Made by a program: the position numbers and the translations under genes. Of a stretch of 59,317 nt of DNA, positions 33,780 to 42,410 are shown piece after piece (the first letter of the stretch is position 1; every line of letters begins with the position of its first letter). Source of the stretch: Phycisphaerales bacterium UBA854 (GTDB taxonomy: Bacteria > Planctomycetota > Phycisphaerae > Phycisphaerales > SM1A02); the NCBI GenBank assembly GCA_002295885.1, contig DBGM01000051.1:1-59317 (forward strand), in the 5' to 3' direction. The notes beneath the pieces were generated by a model that was not told the DNA's origin, did not search any database, and saw only the letters and a list, made by a program, of their open reading frames with translations.

Positions 33780-33866
33780 GCCTCCGGAGGCTCGAGACCC
33801 GAAGCGACCGGAAATTCACTCCGCGAAACGTGATCGCGCGTATGCTCAATGGTGGAGATTCCACCA

Positions 33867-35348
33867 ATGAACCACTTCCAACGAATCCTCGTCACGGCCC
33901 TGATCACGACCGGCCTGGCGATGCTTCTCTCGATCACCATGCTCCCCATCCTGGAGAACATGGATCGGAAACATCGCTACCAGGAGACCGTGACCACCGT
34001 CCGCCAGGCGGGTCTGCGACTGAACGCACTCCCCGGCACCGACGGTGCCCGGGAGGAAGGTTCCGGCGTGCTCGCCGAACTGAGCCGCGCGACCACCGAC
34101 ATCGCCGACTTCGTGCGGCCGTCGGTCATCCACGTGACCGGCATCCAGTTCGTGGAGGGACGATCCATCCCGATGTCCACGGGTAGCGGCTGGGTCTACG
34201 ACGACCGCGGCCACGTGATCACGAACCTCCACGTGGTCGAGGGCGGGGACGACTACGAAGTCCAGATGTACGACGGCGAGATCCGCAAGGCGACCCTGGT
34301 CGGCGGAGATCCGACCACCGACATCGCCGTGCTCCGGATCGACCCGGAGAACATCATTCCGGCGACCCGACGTCCCCTGGACCAGCGGGTCCAGCAGGGG
34401 GAACTCTGCTTCGCCTTCGGCTCTCCCTTCGACTTCCGGTTCTCGATGTCGAGCGGGATCGTGTCCGGCCTAGGACGGTTCGTCGGCATGTATTGGCGAA
34501 CGGGACGACGAATCGGATTCGAGAACTTCATCCAGGTCGATGCGGCCATCAACCCGGGTAATTCCGGAGGTCCGTTGACCGATCACCGAGGGCACGTGAT
34601 CGGCATGAACACCGCGATCGCGACCAACGACGACGACGGGCAGTTCGGAGGCATCGGCCTGGCCATTCCGCTGGACATGATCGAATCGGCCGCCAACCAG
34701 CTGATCGAGAGCGGCGTCGTGCGCAAGGGATTCCTCGGGGTCAGTGTCCTCGATCAGAACGATCTGATCGCCAGGATCGTGGGTGCTCCCCAGCGGTTCC
34801 GCGGCGACGGCGTGCTGGTGCATGCACTCGACCGATCCCATCCCGCCGCGAAGGTCGGCCTGCGGATCGGAGACGTCATCACCACCTACGACGAGGAACC
34901 CGTCGCGACCGCCGACGATCTGGAACGGGCCATCCATCAGGACGACGATCTGCTGATGGAACTCCGGATCTGGCGCTACGCGGACGAGGGATCCGACTGG
35001 GAGGATCTGGTCGTCACGCGTACAAACGGAACCGGACGGATCGGATTCGACGTGATCGCAATCAGCGAACGGATCGGTGACCTGCACCGTGCCCGCGGAT
35101 ACACGCGTCGCGGGGTGGTGATCGCCTCCACGCAGCAGGGTATGCCGGCACGCAGCGCCGGCATGGAGCCCGGAGACGTGGTGCACCAGGTGAACGGGGT
35201 CGAGGTCCAGTCGGTCCGCCAGCTCCAGTCCTCGATCTCGTCGATTCCGCCGGGGCAGACCGCAACGGTGCAGGCGTGGAGATTCGACCACGCGTCGAAC
35301 GAGTGGAAACCCGTCACGTTCGAGATCGAGCTCTCGCAGTTGCAGTAG
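33867..35348 (+). CDS. HtrA/DegP-like S1C serine protease with two PDZ domains
   Basis: A 493-residue membrane-anchored periplasmic protease. An N-terminal hydrophobic segment (ILVTALITTGLAMLLSITML) is probably an uncleaved anchor. The trypsin-like domain carries the catalytic triad: His in TNLHVVEGG, Asp in TTDIAVLRID and Ser in NPGNSGGPL. Two PDZ domains follow: GFLGVSVLDQND with AAKVGLRIGDVITTYD, and RGVVIASTQQGMPARSAGM with GDVVHQVNGVEV. It likely degrades or refolds misfolded envelope proteins. The start at 33867 has GGTGGAG at good spacing; ATG 33849, six codons upstream, is the alternative. No sensor or regulator genes are adjacent. Confidence 0.92.
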   Translation: MNHFQRILVTALITTGLAMLLSITMLPILENMDRKHRYQETVTTVRQAGLRLNALPGTDGAREEGSGVLAELSRATTDIADFVRPSVIHVTGIQFVEGRSIPMSTGSGWVYDDRGHVITNLHVVEGGDDYEVQMYDGEIRKATLVGGDPTTDIAVLRIDPENIIPATRRPLDQRVQQGELCFAFGSPFDFRFSMSSGIVSGLGRFVGMYWRTGRRIGFENFIQVDAAINPGNSGGPLTDHRGHVIGMNTAIATNDDDGQFGGIGLAIPLDMIESAANQLIESGVVRKGFLGVSVLDQNDLIARIVGAPQRFRGDGVLVHALDRSHPAAKVGLRIGDVITTYDEEPVATADDLERAIHQDDDLLMELRIWRYADEGSDWEDLVVTRTNGTGRIGFDVIAISERIGDLHRARGYTRRGVVIASTQQGMPARSAGMEPGDVVHQVNGVEVQSVRQLQSSISSIPPGQTATVQAWRFDHASNEWKPVTFEIELSQLQ

Positions 35349-35379
35349 GAATGGGGTACAAGGGTTTCAGGATTCCTCC

Positions 35380-36171
35380 ATGCCCGAACCCGCCGTGCCC
35401 CCCCAGCCCCTGCTCGAAGTCGATGGTCTTCGCGTCCAGTTCCCATCCACTCCCCGACCGGTGGTGAACGATGTGTCGTTCACCCTGCAGGCCGGCCGGA
35501 CCCTCGGTCTGGTCGGGTCGAGCGGGTGCGGAAAGACCACGCTGGCCCGTGCGGTGCTTCGACTTATTCCCGCCCTGGCCGGACGGGTGATCCTGGAAGG
35601 CACCTCCCTGCTCGAACTGTCCGAGCGGGCACTGAAACCGATGCGGCGAAGGATGCAGATCGTGTTCCAGGATCCCGGGGGATCCCTCAACGGGCGCATG
35701 CGGGTCGGTGACATCGTGGGTGAACCACTGCTGGTGCACGATGCGGCCCGGGGATCGGAACTGCGCGACCGGGTCGTCACTCTGCTGGAGCGGTGCGGCC
35801 TCGATGCGGACGCCGCGGAACGGTATCCCCATTCGTTCTCGGGCGGACAGAAACAGCGGATCGCCATTGCCCGGGCCATCGCCCTGTCCCCCGCCCTCCT
35901 GGTCTGCGACGAACCGACTTCGGCTCTCGACGTCTCCGTGCAGGCCAGGATCCTGCACCTGCTGACCACGCTGCAGGCAGAGGACGGCATGGCCTGTCTC
36001 TTCATCACCCACGACATGGCCGTGGTTCGGCATGTCTGCCACGACGTGGCGGTGATGGACGCAGGCCGAATCGTGGAGCGGGGCCCCGTGCCCTCGGTGC
36101 TGGACCGGCCGACGAAGGACGTCACCCGTCAGCTTCTGGACGCCGTCCCCCGTCCGAGCGGTATACGATAG
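35380..36171 (+). CDS. Oligopeptide/dipeptide-type ABC transporter ATP-binding protein (orphan)
   Basis: A 263-residue ABC ATPase closest in style to DppF/OppF. Walker A is GSSGCGKTT, the Q-loop is FQDPGGSLNGRM, the signature is FSGGQKQR, Walker B is LLVCDEPTSALD and the H-loop is FITHDMAVVRH. DppF/OppF proteins normally function with a second ATPase, two permeases and a binding protein, and none of these is adjacent. It may serve a transporter encoded elsewhere. Its stop at 36171 lies 4 bp before thyA, and the candidate thyA -10 box lies inside its 3' end. Confidence 0.9.
   Translation: MPEPAVPPQPLLEVDGLRVQFPSTPRPVVNDVSFTLQAGRTLGLVGSSGCGKTTLARAVLRLIPALAGRVILEGTSLLELSERALKPMRRRMQIVFQDPGGSLNGRMRVGDIVGEPLLVHDAARGSELRDRVVTLLERCGLDADAAERYPHSFSGGQKQRIAIARAIALSPALLVCDEPTSALDVSVQARILHLLTTLQAEDGMACLFITHDMAVVRHVCHDVAVMDAGRIVERGPVPSVLDRPTKDVTRQLLDAVPRPSGIR
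36164..36169 (+). promoter_or_regulatory. Candidate -10 box (TACGAT) for thyA-folA
   Basis: TACGAT, 6 nt before the thyA ATG at 36176, overlapping the stop region of the ABC gene. It would give a leaderless transcript. Confidence 0.42.
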
Positions 36172-36175
36172 GGCT

Positions 36176-36970
36176 ATGCAGGACTACCTCGATCTGCTCA
36201 GGGACGTACGGGACAACGGTGTCCGCAAGGACGACCGGACGGGAACCGGAACGCGGAGCGTGTTCGGAAGACAGCTGCGCTTCGAGCTCGACCGCGGATT
36301 TCCCCTGGTCACCACCAAGAAGGTGCATCTGAAATCCATCATCCACGAACTGCTGTGGTTCCTCCGCGGCGAGACGAACATCCGTTCCCTGAACGAGGCG
36401 GGTGTGCGCATCTGGGACGAATGGGCCGACGAGGACGGTGAACTCGGTCCCGTGTACGGGCACCAGTGGCGTTCCTGGCCGACGCCCGACGGCGGGCACG
36501 TGGATCAGGTCCGCCGCCTGCTCGACGATCTGCGATCCAATCCCGATTCGAGGCGGCTGATCGTCAGCGCCTGGAACGTCGGACAGCTCGATCGGATGGC
36601 CCTGGCCCCGTGTCACGCCTTCTTCCAGTTCTACGTGGCGGAGGGACGGCTCTCCTGCCAGCTCTACCAGCGGAGTGCGGACCTGTTCCTCGGGGTTCCG
36701 TTCAACATCGCTTCCTACGCCCTGCTCACCATGATGATCGCCCAGGTCAGCGGCCTCGAGGTCGGCAGCTTCGTACACACCTTCGGGGATGCCCACATCT
36801 ACCTGAACCACCTCGAGCAGGTCGACGAGCAGCTGGAGCGTGATCCGCGTCCGCTGCCGACGATGCGGCTCGATCCGAGCGTCGACGATCTCTTCGCATT
36901 CCGCTACGAGCACTTCGAGCTGAGCGACTACGATCCCCACCCGCACATCTCCGCCCCCGTCGCGGTCTGA
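36176..36970 (+). CDS. thyA: Thymidylate synthase
   Basis: A 264-residue protein of the same length as the E. coli enzyme. It methylates dUMP using methylene-tetrahydrofolate, producing dihydrofolate. Visible motifs are DRTGTGTRSVFG, FPLVTTKKVHLKSIIHELLW, YGHQWRSW, the catalytic Cys in LAPCHAFFQFYV, CQLYQRSADLFLGVPFNIAS and FGDAHIYLNHLEQV. The dihydrofolate reductase gene follows 13 bp downstream, which would recycle the dihydrofolate produced here. Confidence 0.98.
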   Translation: MQDYLDLLRDVRDNGVRKDDRTGTGTRSVFGRQLRFELDRGFPLVTTKKVHLKSIIHELLWFLRGETNIRSLNEAGVRIWDEWADEDGELGPVYGHQWRSWPTPDGGHVDQVRRLLDDLRSNPDSRRLIVSAWNVGQLDRMALAPCHAFFQFYVAEGRLSCQLYQRSADLFLGVPFNIASYALLTMMIAQVSGLEVGSFVHTFGDAHIYLNHLEQVDEQLERDPRPLPTMRLDPSVDDLFAFRYEHFELSDYDPHPHISAPVAV

Positions 36971-36983
36971 GCCGAGTCCTCCC

Positions 36984-37469
36984 ATGCGCATCTCGATGAT
37001 CGTCGCCGCCGCCGAGAACAACGTCATCGGTCGTGATGGCGATCTGCCCTGGCACCTTCCGGTCGATCTGCGCTACTTCAAGGACACCACCATGGGCCAC
37101 CCGGTCATCATGGGTCGCCGCACGTGGGAATCGTTCGACGGCGGACTCCCGGGCCGGCGCTGCATCGTGGTCTCCAGGAACCCCGATCTGAAGCTCGATG
37201 GCGCCGAGACGACGACGTCCCTCCGGGATGCGATCGACGCCGTGAACGGATCCGAGGAGGTCTTCATCGCCGGCGGCGGAGAGATCTACCGTCTCGCGTT
37301 CGATCTGGCGCACCGGATCCTGCTGACCCGGATCCATACCACGATCGACGGCGACGCGACGTTCCCCCCCCTCGACCCCGACGTCTGGCGCCGAGAAAGC
37401 GCGGATCGCCGGGAAGCGGACGACCGGAACGCACACGCGTGCACGTTCGAGACCTGGCTGCGAAGCTGA
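36984..37469 (+). CDS. folA: Dihydrofolate reductase
   Basis: A 161-residue enzyme reducing dihydrofolate to tetrahydrofolate with NADPH. Motifs are MIVAAAENNVIGRDGDLPWH with the substrate-binding loop, LRYFKDTTMGHPVIMGRRTW, LPGRRCIVVSRN and VFIAGGGEIYRLA. It forms an operon with thyA. There is no purine-rich ribosome binding site closer than GAGCCGAGTCC. The 118-bp gap after it holds no supported feature. Confidence 0.97.
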   Translation: MRISMIVAAAENNVIGRDGDLPWHLPVDLRYFKDTTMGHPVIMGRRTWESFDGGLPGRRCIVVSRNPDLKLDGAETTTSLRDAIDAVNGSEEVFIAGGGEIYRLAFDLAHRILLTRIHTTIDGDATFPPLDPDVWRRESADRREADDRNAHACTFETWLRS

Positions 37470-37587
37470 TCCGTCGCCGAACAGCGATGCGAAGAAAGTT
37501 CTCGGTTTCCGGCTGCGCGCGTGGTTTCGATGGGATGCTGTCCCGCGGGAAGAGGAGCAGCATGGGCAGAGCCCGGGGGGGAACACG

Positions 37588-38301
37588 ATGATCGTACGAA
37601 TGGTGGTATTGGCTTCGACGGCGGCGGCAGCGACCTGCGAGGTGCGGGAGCCGCATCTAGGACCGGGCGGATTCACCGCCGACTCGATCAAGGTGAGTCA
37701 CGACAGCATCAACGCCGATTGCCTGATCGGCACCTTCCGCAACGACAACTTCATCCACTTCATCATCGATCAGGACTGCGACGGCACGGCCGATCTCATC
37801 AAGCGCAGCGACGGCGTGATCTACCAGGTGCGGCCGATCAGCGACGGCAAGGGAGCCGTGGATCATTCCATGCTCATGCCGGGGACGTCGGATGCCTTCG
37901 CGGACACCACGGCGGACCGCTGGCTGCACACGAACGGCCTGAACGACGTGGAGACCGGTGATCGATTCGTCCGCCCGGTGCGCGTCCACGAACTGTCGAC
38001 CGGCGGAAACCGGGCCGAGGTCACCATCGGCATGACCTCGGACATGCATGTCCCCTGCTTCCATGCGCACGGCCTGCAGTACCGATGGATCTGGCTGGAT
38101 GCTCCGGCCTCGGAGATCGACTGCTGGTCGATCCGTATCCGGGGCAGCCTCCGGGACGTGGTGCGATGGCTGCACGAGGCCGGGGTGCGGTCGGTGCGGT
38201 TCGGGGGGACGGAACGCGAACGCATGATCCGATGGAACCGCGAGCTGGAGGTGATCGAGGTGCTTCGCAATCAGGTGGTCACCGACCGAATTCCGATCTG
38301 A
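37588..38301 (+). CDS. Exported protein of unknown function
   Basis: A 237-residue protein with a short hydrophobic N-terminus (MIVRMVVLASTAAAAT) that may be a signal peptide. The body is mixed alpha/beta with a repeated-looking strand (NADCLIGTFRNDNFIHFIID), a calcium-loop-like DCDGTADL, and conserved-looking Trp/Cys positions (VPCFHAHGLQYRWIWLD, IDCWSIRIRG). Four Cys residues could form disulfides in the envelope. GGGGGGAA precedes the ATG as ribosome binding site. No family is recognised. The 3' end lies 7 bp from the convergent lipoprotein gene. Confidence 0.6.
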   Translation: MIVRMVVLASTAAAATCEVREPHLGPGGFTADSIKVSHDSINADCLIGTFRNDNFIHFIIDQDCDGTADLIKRSDGVIYQVRPISDGKGAVDHSMLMPGTSDAFADTTADRWLHTNGLNDVETGDRFVRPVRVHELSTGGNRAEVTIGMTSDMHVPCFHAHGLQYRWIWLDAPASEIDCWSIRIRGSLRDVVRWLHEAGVRSVRFGGTERERMIRWNRELEVIEVLRNQVVTDRIPI

Positions 38302-38308
38302 CGGCGGA

Positions 38309-38734
38309 CTATTCGTCGTCGCCGCTGCGAATGGCGACGAAGCCGATCAGGGGCTGACCTTCGCCCGGCTGCAGTTCGACGAGCCGGACGGGGGTCGGCT
38401 GTCTGGTCCTGAGCAGGCCGCCCGCATTGAACCGCTCGCCGAGGTCGTTCCGGAACTCGAACAGATCGAGCGTGACCCGCTGGCCGGCGCGAAGCCCGTC
38501 GATCTCGTGCGCGAACTGCTGGTTGATCCAGATGGTCGAGGCCCCCCATCCGCGATCGGTGGAGTTGACGATCTCGACGGAGGTCCCGTCACGGAAGACC
38601 TGGATCGGCAGCGTATCCGTGGTGTGCAGTTCGAAGGGATAGGGTCGGGTCGCGAGATCGGGGTCATAGTTCATGCGGCTGCAGCTGCTGCAGGCCAGAA
38701 CCAGAACCAGGAACGTGACGCCTCGCGTGATCAT
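38309..38734 (-). CDS. Small lipoprotein of unknown function (DUF-like)
   Basis: A 141-residue lipoprotein. The N-terminus ITRGVTFLVLVLAC carries a lipobox with Cys15 (Cys18 is a second candidate). The mature part is beta-rich, with FRDGTSVEIVNSTDRGWG and a Trp-Ile strand (TIWINQQFAHEIDGLRAGQ) followed by TLDLFEFRNDLGERFNAG. This resembles surface or envelope lipoproteins common in planctomycetes, but no function is assigned. The start at 38734 is set by a TACAAT box 6 nt upstream and by the lipobox; the longer frame to 38890 adds no signal. Confidence 0.72.
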   Translation of the reverse strand: MITRGVTFLVLVLACSSCSRMNYDPDLATRPYPFELHTTDTLPIQVFRDGTSVEIVNSTDRGWGASTIWINQQFAHEIDGLRAGQRVTLDLFEFRNDLGERFNAGGLLRTRQPTPVRLVELQPGEGQPLIGFVAIRSGDDE

Positions 38735-38740
38735 GGCCCC

Positions 38741-38746
38741 ATTGTA
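38741..38746 (-). promoter_or_regulatory. Candidate -10 box (TACAAT) for the small lipoprotein
   Basis: TACAAT on the minus strand, 6 nt before ATG 38734. It is among the closest matches to consensus in the window and implies a leaderless transcript. Confidence 0.5.
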
Positions 38747-38825
38747 CGGGCTTGATCCCGTTCGGGGTCGCAATACCGACTTCCACTGTTGTGTCGGCCC
38801 CGGGTCCATGGGAGACTGGTGGGTC

Positions 38826-39962
38826 ATGTCCGTCGAAATGGAGCCATCCGGAATCGTCAGCCACCCCGTCTCGAGGGCCGTGCCCGACATCGCACGCTCG
38901 ATCGAGGTCGACCCGAGAATCCGGGAGGTGATCCCCGCCTTCGACGCCCCCTTCTTCCAGGCCGGCCTGGCCGGCTACTCCGACGGTGCGATGCGGCTCA
39001 TTGCGCGGAGACACGGATGCCCCTACTGCATCACGGAAGCACTCCTGGACATCACCCTGCTCAACGGCGGCAAGGGACGGACCCGCGAGGATCCGGATCT
39101 GCTCGCGGAGGAATGCGGATTGGGCGATCCCCACGAGAACCGGCTGGCGGGATTCGACGACCATCCCATCGCCGGACAGATCATGGGGACCGAACCCGAA
39201 CAGATGGCGCGGGCGGCGGCGATGCTCGCCGACATGCGCTACGACGTGATCGACGTGAATCTGGCCTGTCCGGTCAAGAAGATCCGCAAGCGCAAGCGCG
39301 GCGGTCATTTCCTGCTGGCACCGGACGAGGCCCTCGACGTGCTGGCCGCGGTTCGGGACGCCGTGCCGCGGGAGCTTCCCGTGACGGTCAAGATCCGCCG
39401 GGGATTCGACGAGGGACCGGAGATGGAGCACGCCTTCCACCGGATCTTCGAAGGTGCGTACGAACTCGGGTGCGCCTGGACCACCGTGCACTGCCGGACG
39501 GTCGTGCAGAAGTACAAGGGACCGGGTCGATGGTCGTTCCTCACCGATCTGGTGCGGCGGTATCCGGACCGCGTCATCTTCGGCAGCGGCGACATCTGGA
39601 CGGTCGAGGACATCTTCCTCATGCTGGAGGTGACCGGGGTCCAGGCCGTGTCGGTCGCTCGGGGATGCATCGGCAATCCGTGGATCTTCCGACAGGCCCG
39701 ACAGCTCATGGCCGGTGAGGATCCCACACCGCCCACGTTGCCCCAGCAGCGCCGGGCCCTGCTGGATCACTTCGATCTCGTCATCGCGCTCCACGGCGAG
39801 CGGGGCGGAGCCCGGATGATGCGGAAGTTCGGAATCAAGTTCTCCGTCCACCATCCCGATCCGGATTCGGTCCGGAAGGAATTCATCACCGTCTCGTCGA
39901 TCGACGACTGGCGTCGGGTGCTCGACACGCACTACGGCGACGATGATTCAGTCGACGGATGA
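38826..39962 (+). CDS. dus: tRNA dihydrouridine synthase
   Basis: A 378-residue TIM-barrel flavoprotein reducing uridines in tRNA D-loops. Motifs are FFQAGLAGYSDGAMRLIARR at the barrel start, GQIMGTEPEQMARAA, the catalytic Cys in VIDVNLACPVKKIRK, GWTTVHCRT-like AWTTVHCRTVVQKYKG, and VSVARGCIGNPWIF. The N-terminal extension before the barrel is about 40 residues. ATG 38826 is favoured; a longer frame reaches 38673 but overlaps the lipoprotein gene and lacks conservation. It overlaps the convergent secreted-protein gene by 15 bp. The subfamily (DusA/B/C) cannot be set from sequence alone. Confidence 0.92.
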   Translation: MSVEMEPSGIVSHPVSRAVPDIARSIEVDPRIREVIPAFDAPFFQAGLAGYSDGAMRLIARRHGCPYCITEALLDITLLNGGKGRTREDPDLLAEECGLGDPHENRLAGFDDHPIAGQIMGTEPEQMARAAAMLADMRYDVIDVNLACPVKKIRKRKRGGHFLLAPDEALDVLAAVRDAVPRELPVTVKIRRGFDEGPEMEHAFHRIFEGAYELGCAWTTVHCRTVVQKYKGPGRWSFLTDLVRRYPDRVIFGSGDIWTVEDIFLMLEVTGVQAVSVARGCIGNPWIFRQARQLMAGEDPTPPTLPQQRRALLDHFDLVIALHGERGGARMMRKFGIKFSVHHPDPDSVRKEFITVSSIDDWRRVLDTHYGDDDSVDG

Positions 39963-41126
39963 ACGTCGGGCCGCGGCCCGCTGTCCGGACGTGAGACCGG
40001 CCTCGAGCTGTTCGACCGTACGCGACTCCAGCAGACTCAGTTCACCCGTCAGTCTGAGATGGGAGGCCCGGAGTTCCGCACTGTCGGGATCCGACTCCAG
40101 CACGCGTTCGCCGAGGATGAATCCGTGGTCGGACCGGGCGAGCAGCAGCAGTGTCTCGAATTCCCTGCGAAGCTGGTCGCGTCGGGGCAGATACGAATCC
40201 ATGATCGCCTGCGCCCGTGTCCGCACCGCCTCGTCCGTGTTCGCGGAGATCCAGTCGAAGATCAGATCGGCCTGGTCCTTCTTGTGCAGCCAGGGGAAGT
40301 ACTCGGCGCGGGTGCGTACCCGCCACGCATCGGCGAAAGCCGGGCCCCGTTCCGTTCCGAGCACGTAGGCGACGGATTCGATCGCCCACTCGTTGAGCCC
40401 ATGGAGCACCCGCCAGCGATCGATCCGTCCCCGCATGACGGACATCGACGTCTCGTTGTCCCGTCCGATTCGGGCGATGCGGGCCTCGATCAGCGCCGAG
40501 CGTTCCGCGGACGCCGCCGATTCGACATGGCCGTTGACCCGGGTGGCGTACTGGACGATGACGTCCTGAAGGGACGGAAGTCCGTCGAGCTCCTCCGTGC
40601 GAAGGAGTTCGATCACATCCAGACCGTCGCCGGCGTAGGTCCGGTCCTGGCCGTTGCGGCGGATCGATTCGAGCACGATGCGTCGTCGGAGATCCCCGAG
40701 CGCCCGATCCAACCGAGCCGGATCCGGCGCGGGCACCATCGCCGCGGTGCTTTCCACCAGTTCCTCGAAGAGCCGGTCCGTGTCCGACCAGTTCTTCGTA
40801 TAGCTGCGCTGGACGGCGATCCGGGTCTCCCGGAGTTCCTCCGATCCCATGAACCCGCGGCCCTCGTAGGCCGCGGCCAGTCGGTCCGCTCCGGCCTCGG
40901 TTGCACGCCGCTCGGACTCGGTCTGCAGATCGACCAGTTGCTGGACGTAGTCCTCGTAGAGCATTCTGGTGATCTGGTCCTCATCCTCACCGATCTCGAT
41001 CTGCCGGCAGTACGCCTCGTAGGCACTGCGGGTCACGAAGGGGTCGATCAGATGTTCAGGGGACACCGGACCCGCTGCGACGGCGGTCGTGATCAGACAA
41101 GCGAGGATGGAGACCATGGTGCGCAT
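39948..41126 (-). CDS. Secreted helical protein, single-module relative of the 30262-32841 product
   Basis: A 392-residue exported protein. The signal peptide is MRTMVSILACLITTAVAAGP. The mature part is nearly all helical: LIDPFVTRSAYEAYC, LYEDYVQQLVDLQ, VQRSYTKNWSDTDRLFEELV, VNGHVESAASAERSALIE, then the distinctive GPAFADAWRVRTRAEYFPWL (261-280) and a long terminal helix (RAQAIMDSYLPRRDQLRREF). The same order is seen twice in the 859-residue protein, so they look like one family. The function is unknown. ATG 41126 is chosen because TATCAT lies 8 nt upstream; ATG 41132 is 2 nt from that box. The gene follows the Xer recombinase by 29 bp. Confidence 0.78.
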   Translation of the reverse strand: MRTMVSILACLITTAVAAGPVSPEHLIDPFVTRSAYEAYCRQIEIGEDEDQITRMLYEDYVQQLVDLQTESERRATEAGADRLAAAYEGRGFMGSEELRETRIAVQRSYTKNWSDTDRLFEELVESTAAMVPAPDPARLDRALGDLRRRIVLESIRRNGQDRTYAGDGLDVIELLRTEELDGLPSLQDVIVQYATRVNGHVESAASAERSALIEARIARIGRDNETSMSVMRGRIDRWRVLHGLNEWAIESVAYVLGTERGPAFADAWRVRTRAEYFPWLHKKDQADLIFDWISANTDEAVRTRAQAIMDSYLPRRDQLRREFETLLLLARSDHGFILGERVLESDPDSAELRASHLRLTGELSLLESRTVEQLEAGLTSGQRAAARRSSVD

Positions 41127-41134
41127 CGGCATCC

Positions 41135-41140
41135 ATGATA
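41135..41140 (-). promoter_or_regulatory. Candidate -10 box (TATCAT) for the single-module helical protein
   Basis: TATCAT on the minus strand, 8 nt before ATG 41126. Confidence 0.38.
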
Positions 41141-41155
41141 GTGTCGAAGATGCCT

Positions 41156-42073
41156 TCAGGGACGCGGATGGTGCGACTGGACGACTTCCCGCAGTCTCGA
41201 GTGATCCACGTGCGTGTAGATCTGCGTCGTACCGATGTCCTCGTGCCCCAGCAGTTCCTGCACCACCCGCAGGTCGGCGCCTCCCACGAGCATGTGGGTC
41301 GCGAAGCTGTGCCGGAGCATGTGCGGATGCGCCTGCTCGATGCCCGCCCGGGCGGCGAGACGTCGGACGATCTGCCACACGGCGACGCGCTCGAGCGGGC
41401 GGCCCGTGTTGGACAGCAGCAGATGCCCCTGGTCGCGTCCGTCGTCGAACCGGGCCAGCGTCGGTCGCAGGGACTCGAGGTAGTCGGCCACGGCCTTCCG
41501 GGCCGGCTCGCCGACGGGCACCAGACGTTCCTTGCTCCCCTTGCCCATGACGCGAAGCACCGCGATGCGCTCGTCGTATCCGTCGAGCAGCAGTCCGGCG
41601 ACTTCCGAGGCCCTGAGTCCCGCGGCGTACATGAGCTCGAGCATCGCGCGATCGCGACGCCACAACCGACCCGACGTCTCGTCGGCGGCCTCGAGGAGCG
41701 ACTTCATCTGCTTCGGAGTGAGCACCCCCGGCAGACGCTTCCATCGCGTGGGGGTCGACAGCGGTGCGGTGGGGTTGGCAGCGACCGTTCCCGATCCTTC
41801 CAGGTATCGGAAGAACATCCGCATGGTGGAGAGATGACGTGCGATGCTGCTGGGCTGGAGTCCGCGGTCGCGATGGAGAAACTGCACGTGCTCGGCGAGA
41901 TGCCGGGGTTCGACGTCACCCGGGGCAACGACGCCCCGATCCAGCAGACCCTGGACCATGGCCGCGAGATCCGATGCATACGCCGACAGGGTGGCCGACG
42001 CCAGGCCGGCTTCCACCTGCAGGTAGGCCAGAAACTCACGAACCGGTTGGTCGAAGTGATTCGTCGAGGGCAT
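41156..42073 (-). CDS. xerD: Tyrosine recombinase XerC/XerD
   Basis: A 305-residue site-specific recombinase of the Xer type, of normal length. All catalytic residues are visible: Arg154 in LRASEVAG, Lys178 in MGKGSKERLVP, His251 and Arg254 in HMLRHSFATH, His277 in GHEDI and Tyr286 in QIYTHVD. The N-terminal SAM-like DNA-binding domain spans about residues 6-95. Xer enzymes resolve chromosome dimers at dif with FtsK; no dif site is identified here. C or D cannot be separated with certainty; XerD is favoured by overall length and LRASELVGL-like spacing. The start overlaps the upstream small Cys-rich gene by 38 bp, so coupling is likely. Confidence 0.9.
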   Translation of the reverse strand: MPSTNHFDQPVREFLAYLQVEAGLASATLSAYASDLAAMVQGLLDRGVVAPGDVEPRHLAEHVQFLHRDRGLQPSSIARHLSTMRMFFRYLEGSGTVAANPTAPLSTPTRWKRLPGVLTPKQMKSLLEAADETSGRLWRRDRAMLELMYAAGLRASEVAGLLLDGYDERIAVLRVMGKGSKERLVPVGEPARKAVADYLESLRPTLARFDDGRDQGHLLLSNTGRPLERVAVWQIVRRLAARAGIEQAHPHMLRHSFATHMLVGGADLRVVQELLGHEDIGTTQIYTHVDHSRLREVVQSHHPRP

Positions 42074-42302
42074 GTCGCTTGAGGGTGATGATCACCGGCG
42101 TGGTCTCGGCCGGTCGAAGATGTGGTTCAGCCTGCAGTTGCCAGTGCACGGAACAGGATCGAAAGTTGCCGACGCACGTCTGCATGGCCCGCCCGAGCTG
42201 ACCGAGGGTGAACCGGGACCGGCAGCCCCGGTGATTCCCGTTGATGAACGGGCAGCAGTCCCGGTCGGCATCCGTCCCGTCGTGGATCGTGTGTGTGACC
42301 AT
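42036..42302 (-). CDS. Small Cys-rich protein overlapping the Xer recombinase gene
   Basis: An 88-residue protein starting MVTHTIHDGTDADRD. Five Cys residues (16, 17, 27, 43, 50) sit in a compact region: DCCPFINGNHRGCRSRF, then LGQLGRAMQTCVGNFRSC. The spacing suggests four metal or iron-sulfur ligands, in a C-x9/10-C-x15-C-x6-C pattern. GGAGG lies 8 nt before ATG 42302, an excellent ribosome binding site that decides the start; the frame is open further upstream but is not protein-like there. The 3' end overlaps xerD by 38 bp. I do not recognise a named family. The composition of the Cys region differs clearly from a chance antisense frame. Confidence 0.65.
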   Translation of the reverse strand: MVTHTIHDGTDADRDCCPFINGNHRGCRSRFTLGQLGRAMQTCVGNFRSCSVHWQLQAEPHLRPAETTPVIITLKRHALDESLRPTGS

Positions 42303-42410
42303 CCTGGCGGCCTCCGTGGCCCTGCGGCATCGCGTCCGTGCGATTCCAACTATCGACCAGCGGAAACATACGCTCCCAGAAATGGCCATCGGTGCGACCC
42401 GATGATCGGC

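Noticed and set aside
41126..42073. dif site or integrative element near the Xer recombinase
   Set aside because: No 28-bp dif-like palindromic element or flanking direct repeats were seen, and the gene has the housekeeping Xer layout.
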